Origin: Chloroflexota bacterium
Lineage (GTDB): Bacteria; Chloroflexota; Anaerolineae; B4-G1; SLSP01
NCBI GenBank assembly: GCA_009908585.1
Contig: JAAAOZ010000435.1
Coordinates: forward strand, 1 to 7,806
DNA length: 7,806 nucleotides
Reading direction: 5' to 3'
Numbering within the stretch: position 1 is the stretch's first letter; every line of letters begins with the position of its first letter. Position numbers and translations under genes: made by a program. The notes beneath the pieces were generated by a model, which searched no databases, had not been told where the DNA came from, and was given only the letters and a program-made list of their open reading frames with translations. This document shows, piece after piece, positions 1-5,884 of this stretch.

Positions 1-649
1 CGTCCTTCAGGAGCACGCCCGCGTCCCCGGCGAAGCGCCCCAGTCGCTGATAATGCTCGCCGTCCCAGGCGTAGAGGTGCAATAGCGTCTCGTTACCCGC
101 GCCATGCCCAAAGATCGCGATTTCGGTGCGGCCATCCGCATTGAGATCGCGAATCTCGACATCACAGACGGTGTACTGGCCCAGGCCAATATCGGGCGCG
201 CCCGGCTTGGGATAGGCCGGTTCGAGGGGGTAGGCTTCGGTCTCGTCGAGGACGAAGGCGCTGAGCCGCGTCGGGGAGACCGTCGCCTGATGGGTCAACG
301 CAAACCACTCCGGCGCGCCATCCGCGTCGGTGTCCTCGTAGCGAAGACATACGAGCGTCGCGTCGCCGGCCTGCGCCCGAACGCGCGCCATCCCGGCGTT
401 GGCCGCAGCCAACAGCGGCCCCGGTTTCGGGGTGGCGACCGGCGGCGGGCTGGACGTCTCCGTGGGGATAGTGGTTGGGATCACCGTGGGCGAGGCTGGC
501 GGCGATGTCGGCTGCGTGATTGACTCAGCAGTCGATGTAGCAGCCAATGATGTCGGCGTGACAACCACCACACTTGGAGGCGTGGATGCCGTGCAGGCGC
601 TTACGCAGAACAGTAAAATGAGTGCTCTCAACACATGGTAGAATTTCAT
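1..649 (-). CDS. Predicted lipoprotein with FG-GAP/VCBS-like repeats, 3' end beyond window
   Basis: The frame is open for 216 codons from the ATG at 649 to the window edge, so the C-terminus is missing. Residues 1-19 form a lipoprotein signal: a charged start, a hydrophobic core and the lipobox VSAC with Cys19 as the lipidation site. Residues 20-78 are a Thr/Pro/Ser-rich linker typical of exported proteins. From about residue 99 the sequence resembles FG-GAP/VCBS repeats: DTDADG (106-111) followed by PEWFAL, and DLNADG (168-173) followed by RTEIAIFG. These Asp-rich loops bind calcium in integrin-like beta-propellers. The inferred role is an anchored extracytoplasmic protein; the ligand is unknown. 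There is no clear Shine-Dalgarno sequence, and the start lies only 26 bases after the T-run of an intrinsic terminator. The start is chosen because the signal peptide begins exactly there. Confidence 0.85.
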   Translation of the reverse strand, partial: MKFYHVLRALILLFCVSACTASTPPSVVVVTPTSLAATSTAESITQPTSPPASPTVIPTTIPTETSSPPPVATPKPGPLLAAANAGMARVRAQAGDATLVCLRYEDTDADGAPEWFALTHQATVSPTRLSAFVLDETEAYPLEPAYPKPGAPDIGLGQYTVCDVEIRDLNADGRTEIAIFGHGAGNETLLHLYAWDGEHYQRLGRFAGDAGVLLKD

Positions 650-670
650 AAAGTTGGGGGGATACAACCA

Positions 671-712
671 ATAATAAAACGGGACATGTTCCTCCCTGAG
701 GAACATGTCCCG
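671..712 (-). terminator. Intrinsic terminator with a 15-bp perfect stem
   Basis: On the minus strand, arms at 712-698 and 694-680 (CGGGACATGTTCCTC and its exact complement) are separated by three bases. They are followed by TTTTATTATT (679-670), a good rho-independent terminator in the direction of the 1713-976 gene. It probably ends that transcript. It also sits just upstream of the lipoprotein start at 649, so it could act as an attenuator for that gene. Confidence 0.8.
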
Positions 713-725
713 GATGGTTCAAAGG

Positions 726-822
726 CTAAGGTAGTTCCAAGATTTAAAACCTTCCAAACCAGATGCTTTTTCCTCGAAAGAGCGCTTGTATTTGAGAGGT
801 TTATTTTCTTGGAACGGCCTAA
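726..822 (-). repeat. 97-bp structured repeat, copy 1
   Basis: This 97-base segment matches 883-979 without gaps, with about 18 mismatches. The ends are the best conserved: on the plus strand it begins CTAAGGTAGTTCCA and ends TTCTTGGAACGGCCTAA. The ends are complementary (GTTCCAAGA with TCTTGGAAC, plus flanking AGG with CCT). Inside lies a second pairing (AAACCT..CAAA near 747-757 with TTTGAGAGGTTT near 791-802) and a small central hairpin near 765-782, so it can fold into a nested rod. It could be a small non-autonomous repeat or a structured 3' untranslated element. I do not recognise the family. Confidence 0.75.
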
Positions 823-882
823 CAACGCACTCGATCCGCGAAACGAGCTATCTCCAGCATCCATTCAACAACTGTAAACGAG

Positions 883-979
883 CTAAGGTAGTTCCAGAAA
901 TTAAAACCTCCCAAACCTGATGCTTTCTCCTCAGAAAACTGACCGTTTTTGGGAGACTTATTTTCTTGGAACGGCCTAA
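883..979 (-). repeat. 97-bp structured repeat, copy 2, overlapping a stop codon
   Basis: This is the second copy of the 726-822 repeat, in the same orientation, separated from it by 60 bases. Its outer end TTAGGCC (minus strand) contains the TAG stop (978-976) of the upstream gene, so element and gene overlap by four bases. The inner pairing is kept despite sequence change: CTCCCAAA near 928-935 with TTTGGGAG near 948-955. That suggests the fold matters, although two copies are weak evidence for covariation. Confidence 0.75.
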
Positions 980-1713
980 GCCTTTCGGAGACGCCGACTT
1001 ATGAAGAGGAAGCTCAACAGCAGCCCGGCCAATAGTACCAACAACACCTCGCCCAAGCCGGCCTTCGGTGTAGTGGCCTCGGCCTTGGGCTTGTCCGGCG
1101 GCGCAGGCGTCGCTCGCGGCGTTCGGGTCGGCGTGGGTGGAACAGGCGTCGGCGTGGACGTGCGACGGGAGACAAGCGTAGGCGGGGGCGTGACTTCCTC
1201 GCCTTCCATGCCCGCACCCGCCATCTCACCTTCTTCATCCTCTCCCTCTCCCTCACCAGCCCCCGCCTCTTCCTCGTCTGTGGGCGTATTCGTTGGGCCA
1301 ACTACCGGCGTTTCGGTTGGCGTGCTGGTGGGTTCTGGGGTGTCGGTCGGCTCCGGCGTGTCGGTCGGCGCTTCGGTAGGTTCACCCTCACCCTCACCCT
1401 CACCTTCCGCTTCTCCCATCCCAGCCTCCTCCAGCGCCACCGCTGTGGCCGTCATGTCCTCTTCCAGAAGCTCAACCGTGGGCGTCATCGTCGGCGCTTG
1501 CTGAGCTTGTCGATTGGGATTAATCACCAGGAAGAAAACCGCAAAGGCAATAATGGCCAAAACCAACAGTCCGCCTAAGACACTAATGCCTATAATGAAA
1601 GTGCGATTTTGTCCCTCCACACCCGCTTCGGGTTCCTCAACAACCTCTTCTTCCTCATCCATGAAGATGTCGTCCTCATAGGCATCATAATCATCATATA
1701 AATCATCGGCCAT
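976..1713 (-). CDS. Low-complexity membrane protein with two TM segments and a sorting-like tail
   Basis: The product is 245 residues and I recognise no named family. An acidic, Tyr/Asp/Glu-rich N-terminus (1-36) precedes a hydrophobic segment (39-64). Next comes a low-complexity stretch (about 72-213) of Glu-Gly dipeptides and Thr/Pro motifs such as TDTPEP, resembling spacers of surface proteins. The C-terminus has TPKAG (215-219), a hydrophobic segment (220-238) and a basic tail RRLRKA. This order resembles an LPXTG-type sorting signal, though the pentapeptide is degenerate and there is no cleavable signal peptide. The simplest reading is a membrane protein whose middle loop faces outward, with both ends in the cytoplasm. 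AAGGAGGA six bases before the ATG at 1713 fixes the start. The gene has its own candidate promoter and ends inside the 97-bp repeat. Confidence 0.85.
   Translation of the reverse strand: MADDLYDDYDAYEDDIFMDEEEEVVEEPEAGVEGQNRTFIIGISVLGGLLVLAIIAFAVFFLVINPNRQAQQAPTMTPTVELLEEDMTATAVALEEAGMGEAEGEGEGEGEPTEAPTDTPEPTDTPEPTSTPTETPVVGPTNTPTDEEEAGAGEGEGEDEEGEMAGAGMEGEEVTPPPTLVSRRTSTPTPVPPTPTRTPRATPAPPDKPKAEATTPKAGLGEVLLVLLAGLLLSFLFISRRLRKA
1334..1402. repeat. Short tandem repeats coding for TDTPEP and Glu-Gly runs
   Basis: Two near-identical 18-base units (1334-1351 and 1352-1369) encode TDTPEP twice. Three exact CCCTCA hexamers (1385-1402) encode Glu-Gly dipeptides. All keep the reading frame of the surrounding gene, so copy-number changes would lengthen or shorten the spacer without breaking it. 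Confidence 0.7.
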
Positions 1714-1719
1714 GGGTCT

Positions 1720-1727
1720 TCCTCCTT
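1720..1727 (-). promoter_or_regulatory. Strong Shine-Dalgarno site for the 1713 start
   Basis: AAGGAGGA on the minus strand ends six bases before the ATG at 1713. It is the strongest ribosome-binding site in the window and settles the start of the 245-residue protein. Confidence 0.85.
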
Positions 1728-1789
1728 AACGTATCCTAATGAAAATTGCACTAAGGGCACAGGTGATGGGGGTTTCTTACTACGTTCTC

Positions 1790-1818
1790 ACTATACCATA
1801 AAGCAAAAAATTATACAA
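1790..1818 (-). promoter_or_regulatory. Candidate sigma-70-type promoter for the 1713-976 gene
   Basis: On the minus strand, TATAGT (1795-1790) lies 17 bases after TTGTAT (1818-1813). Initiation would be near 1783 and give a leader of about 70 bases. A perfect TATAAT (1815-1810) overlaps and is an alternative -10 box, though it has no good -35. The surroundings are AT-rich and non-coding. The -35 match is weak (3 of 6), so this is a candidate only. Confidence 0.4.
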
Positions 1819-1866
1819 AATACTTATCGCGTTTTCTGTCCCAATGTTGGCTCCACTGAAAAAGCT

Positions 1867-2015
1867 AAAGGGACTCGCAAAGCCGCCAAGTCGCTAAGGA
1901 AAAATAAGGCAATGGTTAATTGTCGTGATCAGAGACGGTGATTTGATGAATAAAAATTAAATCAAACCTTGAAAAATCTTTGCGACTTTGCGTTTTGGCG
2001 TGAGATAGTCCCCTT
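1867..2015. repeat. Fold-back repeat with CGCAAAG/CTTTGCG-rich arms
   Basis: The left arm (about 1867-1904: AAAGGGACT, CGCAAAG, CAAGTCGCTAAGG) is matched in inverse by the right arm (about 1972-2015: CTTTGCGACTTTGCG, then AGTCCCCTT). The match is imperfect, with an AT-rich centre of about 67 bases. Arrays of CGCAAAG-like units in inverted arms are a common intergenic repeat type across diverse bacteria, from memory. It contains no convincing gene. Confidence 0.6.
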
Positions 2016-2138
2016 CTTTCAGGAGAGTCAAAGTTGCTCTCATGTTAGAGAGAAACGTCATAAGCTGTGTGACGATTGGATAACAGTTTAATTTAATTAC
2101 GAAACCGGCGGCCTTGCTTTGCCAATCCCCTGGGGCTA

Positions 2139-2316
2139 TAGGGCAAACGAAGCAGTTCTGAGGTATACACGATACACGAGGTTGTACGCTAAGGAGCGAG
2201 AAGTAAATAACTTACCCGTTTTTACGGATACATGCAGCTCTCCAAATGGGAAAGTTATTTCCTCCTTAGCCCTGAGCGATTTATCACGCACCTCAACCCC
2301 AACTTCGTTTGCCTTG
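2139..2316. repeat. Long imperfect inverted repeat (arms about 75 bases)
   Basis: Colinear blocks pair around a centre near 2230: GGCAAACGAAG (2142-2152) with 2303-2313, TGAGGT (2159-2164) with 2290-2295, GATA (2171-2174) with 2282-2285, GCTAAGGAG (2188-2196) with 2262-2270, AAATAACTT (2205-2213) with 2252-2260, and CCC (2215-2217) with GGG (2248-2250). The left arm has eight extra bases near 2197-2204 where the right has one. The loop is about 30 bases. It may be a decayed inverted duplication, a miniature element or a structured RNA. It lies about 67 bases past the rescued stop of the operon's last gene. Confidence 0.7.
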
Positions 2317-2382
2317 AGCTTGGTTAAGCACGCTCTGGGATACCGAGAGCGACTTTTCCGGTCGATTTGCCTCGAATTCCCG

Positions 2383-3419
2383 CTATAACAATCGCTCCAG
2401 ATTAGCGTAGGGGACAAAGGCCACCTCATTCCGGCCGAAATCGATCTGGACGCCGGTCACCCGCGCGCCGGTCTCGAGTTGAGACATCCCCGGCGGGATA
2501 TCGATGACCTCGCCGGAGGCGCCAGCGCACGCACCCGGCTCCCGACCACAATCGGCGCGTCAGGATCAACGGGGGTGCCGGCCTCGGAGGGCATTGGCAC
2601 CACGATGTACGGGCGCTTGGCGCCCCAGCGCGGGCGCAGTTGGGCGCTGAGCGCGACATCCCGTCCGTCGAGGGAGCGCAGCAGATCAAAGGTCGCTTTG
2701 GACATCGGCGTCTTCCCAATCCCCTCCGTGGCGACAATGGGAAAGCCAGCGCCTTCCGCAAGCGAAAGGAGACGCGATGGCAAGCCGCCAACGATGATGC
2801 CCCGCACCTGCATCTCGATCGCGCGCTCGATGGTCTCCTCATCCAGCCGCGCGCCACCGACCAGAATCGTTCCCTGAGATGCTGGGTCGATGTGCTTGGG
2901 ACGTAGTGGGTGACGCGGCGCCCGCGCGATGACGCGCAGCGGGCCGTAGGCCTCCAGGCCATTGCCCCAAGCCGCCTGAATATAAGCGCCCACCGTCTCA
3001 ATAAGGACGCCTTCGGATGGCCGCGTATCGACGACAACCCCAGGGACGAGCGCGTTCAATCGAATGGGCTGGGGGTCTGCTTCCAACAATAAGCGCCCAC
3101 GGCCACTGCCCACAATGGTGCCCCCGATCGGCGCGCGACATGATCCGCCGCTCAGCCCCCCCCGCGCAGCGAGCACATCACCTTCGGATACCCGCTCCCC
3201 CTGCTCGACTTTAATATAATTCTTCACCTTTTTAAGGGGGACGTTAAGTTCACGCGCCACGTTGATAATACGAAAATCGGCGGGGCGCACGGTTTGCGCT
3301 ACAATATGAGCTGGCTCGACGGTATCCCCCACGCCGACTAAAATATCACCAGGGCGTGGTAAGCGTCGTGCTATTTGAACGATGGTAAGTGGATTGACGA
3401 TACTATAAGGCACGTACAT
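2383..3419 (-). CDS. Lipoyl-like/KOW-like partner protein of the MutL-type ATPase, with a probable 3' frameshift
   Basis: The family is unnamed to me. Residues 23-42 (PGDILVGVGDTVEPAHIVAQ) and 68-103 (KVEQGERVSEGD, then RAPIGGTIV) look like barrel-sandwich (lipoyl/RnfC-like) strands, but no lysine sits at the expected modification turn. Residues 182-245 are alpha/beta-like, with ILVGG, GIIVGG and FPIVATEGIGKTPMS. GSRVRAL near 293-299 starts a KOW-like motif. The uninterrupted frame then runs into unrelated residues (APPARSSISRRG) and stops at 2457. A sensible continuation, ASGEVIDIPPGMSQLETG to VAFVPYANLERLL and TAG at 2383, lies one frame over from 2520. One lost base, or two gained, near 2520 explains this. 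The ATG at 3419 is chosen over one at 3446 because GGGAGG lies six bases upstream and the ATPase gene stops two bases before it. Confidence 0.75.
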
Positions 3420-3421
3420 CG

Positions 3422-5173
3422 TTAACCTCCCACATCCCAAATCCACCGATTAAGCCGTCGCCGCCGATGATCTGGATCATCGGGGAGCGAGAGCGGGCGT
3501 CCGCGCGCATCGACGACCAACCCCACCACGCCGCCAATTGCCTGAATCTTGCCGCCGCGCCCCGGCCCCATCCCCACATCAAATCGGCGCGTCGGCTTGA
3601 GCTTGAGCGTGGCTTTCTGGCCCGGCAACAGGGGCCAAATTTCTATCTCGCCGTAGCGAGCCTCGACATCTAAATCACCGCCATCCTCGTAGGCGATGTG
3701 CATTTTGAGGACAGTATCGCCGGGGCGCGCTTTGCCCACCGGCGAGATGACCGTCCCCAGCGAGACTAACGTCCCAGCCTCCAACGCGGAGGCCGCCGCC
3801 AAGGGCTTAATGCCAGCCACCGCGCCCAGCGCGGGCGCCGCGCGATTGATGTCCAGGAGAATCGTGGAGATGCCCACGGGTTGGACGCCATCTAGGACGA
3901 TCAACAGCGCTTGCCCCGGACGTGGGAGGTGCACAATGCCACCGCCGGAAATCAAGATAGGATCGAAGCGCGGCATCAGCGTTGGGTATTGTTGCGCCTT
4001 CCCGGCATTCCAGGTGGGATGTGCAACATCGAGCGCGCTGTGCAGGATCTCGCGGGCCACCGCTTGCTCCATCAGCAGTTCCTGCGGTTCCTGCGGTATC
4101 GTCCAGGGGCGCAGTTCGCGATTATACAACAAATCGAAAATATCCTGCGGATCCTCAACCTCCTCAGGAATCCAGCGGAGCAGCCTATCGACGCCATGCT
4201 CTTCAACCCAATCGGTGGGACCATAGGCAATGCCCTGCTCGTAGATGGTCACGTAGGAACGCTCGTTGAAGGTCGCCGCCACCGAAGTCGTCGCAGCTCC
4301 CAGGTCGATGCCTAATGCGCCGCGATCGGTGTTGCGTTCACGATACCACAGGAAATCCACGATCCGCGAAAAAGCGGTGGCGGTCGGCAACAGCTCAGAA
4401 CGGCTCCACAAGCGCAGGGTGTCCGCGCCGGGTGTGCTGTTCAATCGCTTGTTGACATAGATGGTTTCCAGCGCTCGCTGCGTTGGGCCTAAGTGCTCGG
4501 TATCTGCGGTAGGATGCACGTTGTCGACGACTTCGACGCTGGTGATGTCAGAGATCAATTTGGTGACGTTAGGACGAATTTGAGCATTGCCGGCGTAAAG
4601 AACCCGGGGGCGTTGATCCTCCTCCAGCATCGACGCGGCCAGGGCAATCGCCTCGGCCAATTCCATCACCGGACGACTGGCGCCGCCATCGATCCCGCCG
4701 ACTAACAAGACCACATCCGGCGCCAGATCCCGCACCGAGCGCGCCCACGTCTCCTGCGGTGAGTGCAAGCTGCCCTCGCGCGAGAGCATGGCCTCGGTCC
4801 GGGTGTAGGCGCCCGAAGCGGCCCGATAGGCGCTCTCCAAGCTCATCTCGCGGACCAAGCCTGCGATGACCACTCGCAGCGGCTCCGGCGCGCTCAAGAT
4901 CGCGACGAAAGCATCCACGCCGTTCGGTCCCTCGCGGGGCGTGATCAACTGCCCGCGCATATAAAGTGCGCGCCCTGTGATCTCCTCAATCTCCTCGATG
5001 GCATGGACCACGCCAGCGCTAATATCGCTCCACGGCGGATTGATGGTTGTCAAGGTTTCTGCCTGAGCGACGAAGCGATAGCTCGCCTCCACGCGCTCCA
5101 ACAGCAGGAGCTTGGTGATGACCGCGCCGCAGTCCGCGATGAGAATAGATTCTATTGATTGTTCGTCCGCCAT
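3422..5173 (-). CDS. MutL-family ASKHA ATPase (glutamate mutase-associated type)
   Basis: The product is 583 residues from the ATG at 5173; a GTG at 5176 would add one. ASKHA nucleotide-binding marks are visible: ILIADCGAVITK (10-21, phosphate-1-like), GIDLGAATTSVA (288-299, second phosphate loop) and LISGGGIVH (407-415, adenosine-like). DVVLLVGGIDGG (153-164) and YAGN (193-196) match what I know of the MutL family. In clostridia these proteins accompany the B12-dependent glutamate mutase subunits MutS and MutE. Here there is no mutase gene, and residues from about 455 form a beta-rich, positively ending extension past the ASKHA core. The gene sits between a polytopic membrane protein (9 nt gap) and the lipoyl/KOW-like protein (2 nt gap). 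Function here is inferred as an ATP-driven partner of that set; no specific substrate can be named. Confidence 0.85.
   Translation of the reverse strand: MADEQSIESILIADCGAVITKLLLLERVEASYRFVAQAETLTTINPPWSDISAGVVHAIEEIEEITGRALYMRGQLITPREGPNGVDAFVAILSAPEPLRVVIAGLVREMSLESAYRAASGAYTRTEAMLSREGSLHSPQETWARSVRDLAPDVVLLVGGIDGGASRPVMELAEAIALAASMLEEDQRPRVLYAGNAQIRPNVTKLISDITSVEVVDNVHPTADTEHLGPTQRALETIYVNKRLNSTPGADTLRLWSRSELLPTATAFSRIVDFLWYRERNTDRGALGIDLGAATTSVAATFNERSYVTIYEQGIAYGPTDWVEEHGVDRLLRWIPEEVEDPQDIFDLLYNRELRPWTIPQEPQELLMEQAVAREILHSALDVAHPTWNAGKAQQYPTLMPRFDPILISGGGIVHLPRPGQALLIVLDGVQPVGISTILLDINRAAPALGAVAGIKPLAAASALEAGTLVSLGTVISPVGKARPGDTVLKMHIAYEDGGDLDVEARYGEIEIWPLLPGQKATLKLKPTRRFDVGMGPGRGGKIQAIGGVVGLVVDARGRPLSLPDDPDHRRRRLNRWIWDVGG
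3426..3431 (-). promoter_or_regulatory. Shine-Dalgarno site deciding the 3419 start
   Basis: GGGAGG (minus strand) lies in the last codons of the MutL-like gene and ends six bases before the ATG at 3419. It supports that start over the in-frame ATG at 3446, which would overlap the upstream gene by 25 bases, and points to translational coupling. Confidence 0.7.
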
Positions 5174-5182
5174 CACGTGCCC

Positions 5183-5881
5183 CTACCCTCCAATTAACGG
5201 GATAAGCTCTTCTATGAATGCAATAATCTGCCAAATATGATCGATCAATAAGGTCATTGCGGTGGTAATCGCGCCGGAAAAGACTACGGCCAGTGCCAGG
5301 GTGATGAAAAGTCGCCCCACCCAGGTCATGCCTCGCCACAACACTTGCAACGACTTGTTCTGCGGCTTCTGGCGGGGAGAGAATACAATCAACGATGCGA
5401 TGGTGCCAATCATGGCGCTCACACCCATCAACAACCTATCTGGAGGTTGGTTTAAGCTGACAGCATTGCCGGTGGCTAACATCTGGGGGATCAGGGTGCC
5501 GGTCAGCGCACCGGAGATTGCCACGCCGGAACCGACGCCCAACAAATATCCAATGGAGATGTTGCCCAATAGCGCAATTTGCCGCATCGACTTGATGTTC
5601 ACCAGGCCCTTGAGTAGGAGCAGAACGCCTAGAATCAACGGCGCCACATAGACGATCCGCTCAAGGACACTGGCCGTCCCGGCCCCTAAGATGATCGAAA
5701 ACCAATCTCTGAGGATAAAGAGCCACGCCATGCCCAGCGCATAGCCAACACTGCTGCCAACCAGCAGGGCCAGCGCCCAGCGATAGAGGATGTTATCCCC
5801 CAGGAGGTAGCTGAAAATCATCAAGCTGATCACTACACCGATCAGCATCCCAACTATTTGAGGATCTAGGAGTCCTTCCAT
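5183..5881 (-). CDS. Polytopic inner-membrane protein of unknown function
   Basis: The product is 232 residues with about six hydrophobic segments: 7-27, 34-56, 75-95, 103-123, 150-167 and 190-213. A seventh amphipathic or hydrophobic stretch is at 216-231 (HIWQIIAFIEELIPLI). The loop after segment 1 reads GDNILYRWALALLVGSSVGY, which has the look of a conserved signature, but I cannot name the family. A basic cytoplasmic-type loop (SPRQKPQNK, 168-176) separates segments 5 and 6. The ATG at 5881 follows the upstream stop by three bases, and its own stop precedes the MutL-like start by nine, so it belongs to the operon. It is a natural candidate for the membrane partner of the soluble ATPase. 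That pairing is inferred from gene order only. Confidence 0.85.
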   Translation of the reverse strand: MEGLLDPQIVGMLIGVVISLMIFSYLLGDNILYRWALALLVGSSVGYALGMAWLFILRDWFSIILGAGTASVLERIVYVAPLILGVLLLLKGLVNIKSMRQIALLGNISIGYLLGVGSGVAISGALTGTLIPQMLATGNAVSLNQPPDRLLMGVSAMIGTIASLIVFSPRQKPQNKSLQVLWRGMTWVGRLFITLALAVVFSGAITTAMTLLIDHIWQIIAFIEELIPLIGG

Positions 5882-5884
5882 CGA

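Larger units (their letters stand above)
1714..2382. other. Gene-poor intergenic stretch of 669 bases
   Basis: This stretch holds the ribosome-binding site and candidate promoter of the 1713-976 gene, then the CGCAAAG fold-back (1867-2015) and the long inverted repeat (2139-2316). It is AT-richer than the genes on either side. Between the repeats (2016-2138) I see nothing assignable, apart from a small hairpin (GAGAG with CTCTC near 2022-2040). I find no clear intrinsic terminator for the operon ending at 2383. Confidence 0.6.

Noticed and set aside
726..979. CRISPR array
   Set aside because: There are only two copies, each 97 bases, with internal mismatches and a single 60-base spacer. This does not fit short exact repeats with regular spacers.
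1001..1504. 167-codon plus-strand open frame opposite the low-complexity gene
   Set aside because: Ser/Val/Gly repeats mirror the opposite-strand Thr/Pro/Glu coding; there is no ribosome-binding site, and the minus gene has AAGGAGGA.
2119..2388. 89-codon plus-strand and 97-codon minus-strand (2136-2429) open frames as small genes
   Set aside because: Both arise from the long inverted repeat, resemble each other for that reason, lack clear ribosome-binding sites and do not resemble known proteins. The minus frame also runs into the end of the operon's last gene.
2426..3037. 203-codon minus-strand frame overlapping the lipoyl/KOW-like gene
   Set aside because: It is Arg/Ser/Ala-rich shadow sequence. 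It is not the frame of the coherent C-terminal continuation over 2383-2520.
5183..5881. Flagellar, pilus or Rnf complex membrane subunit
   Set aside because: Six or so hydrophobic segments alone do not identify a family, and I see no signature residues of those complexes.
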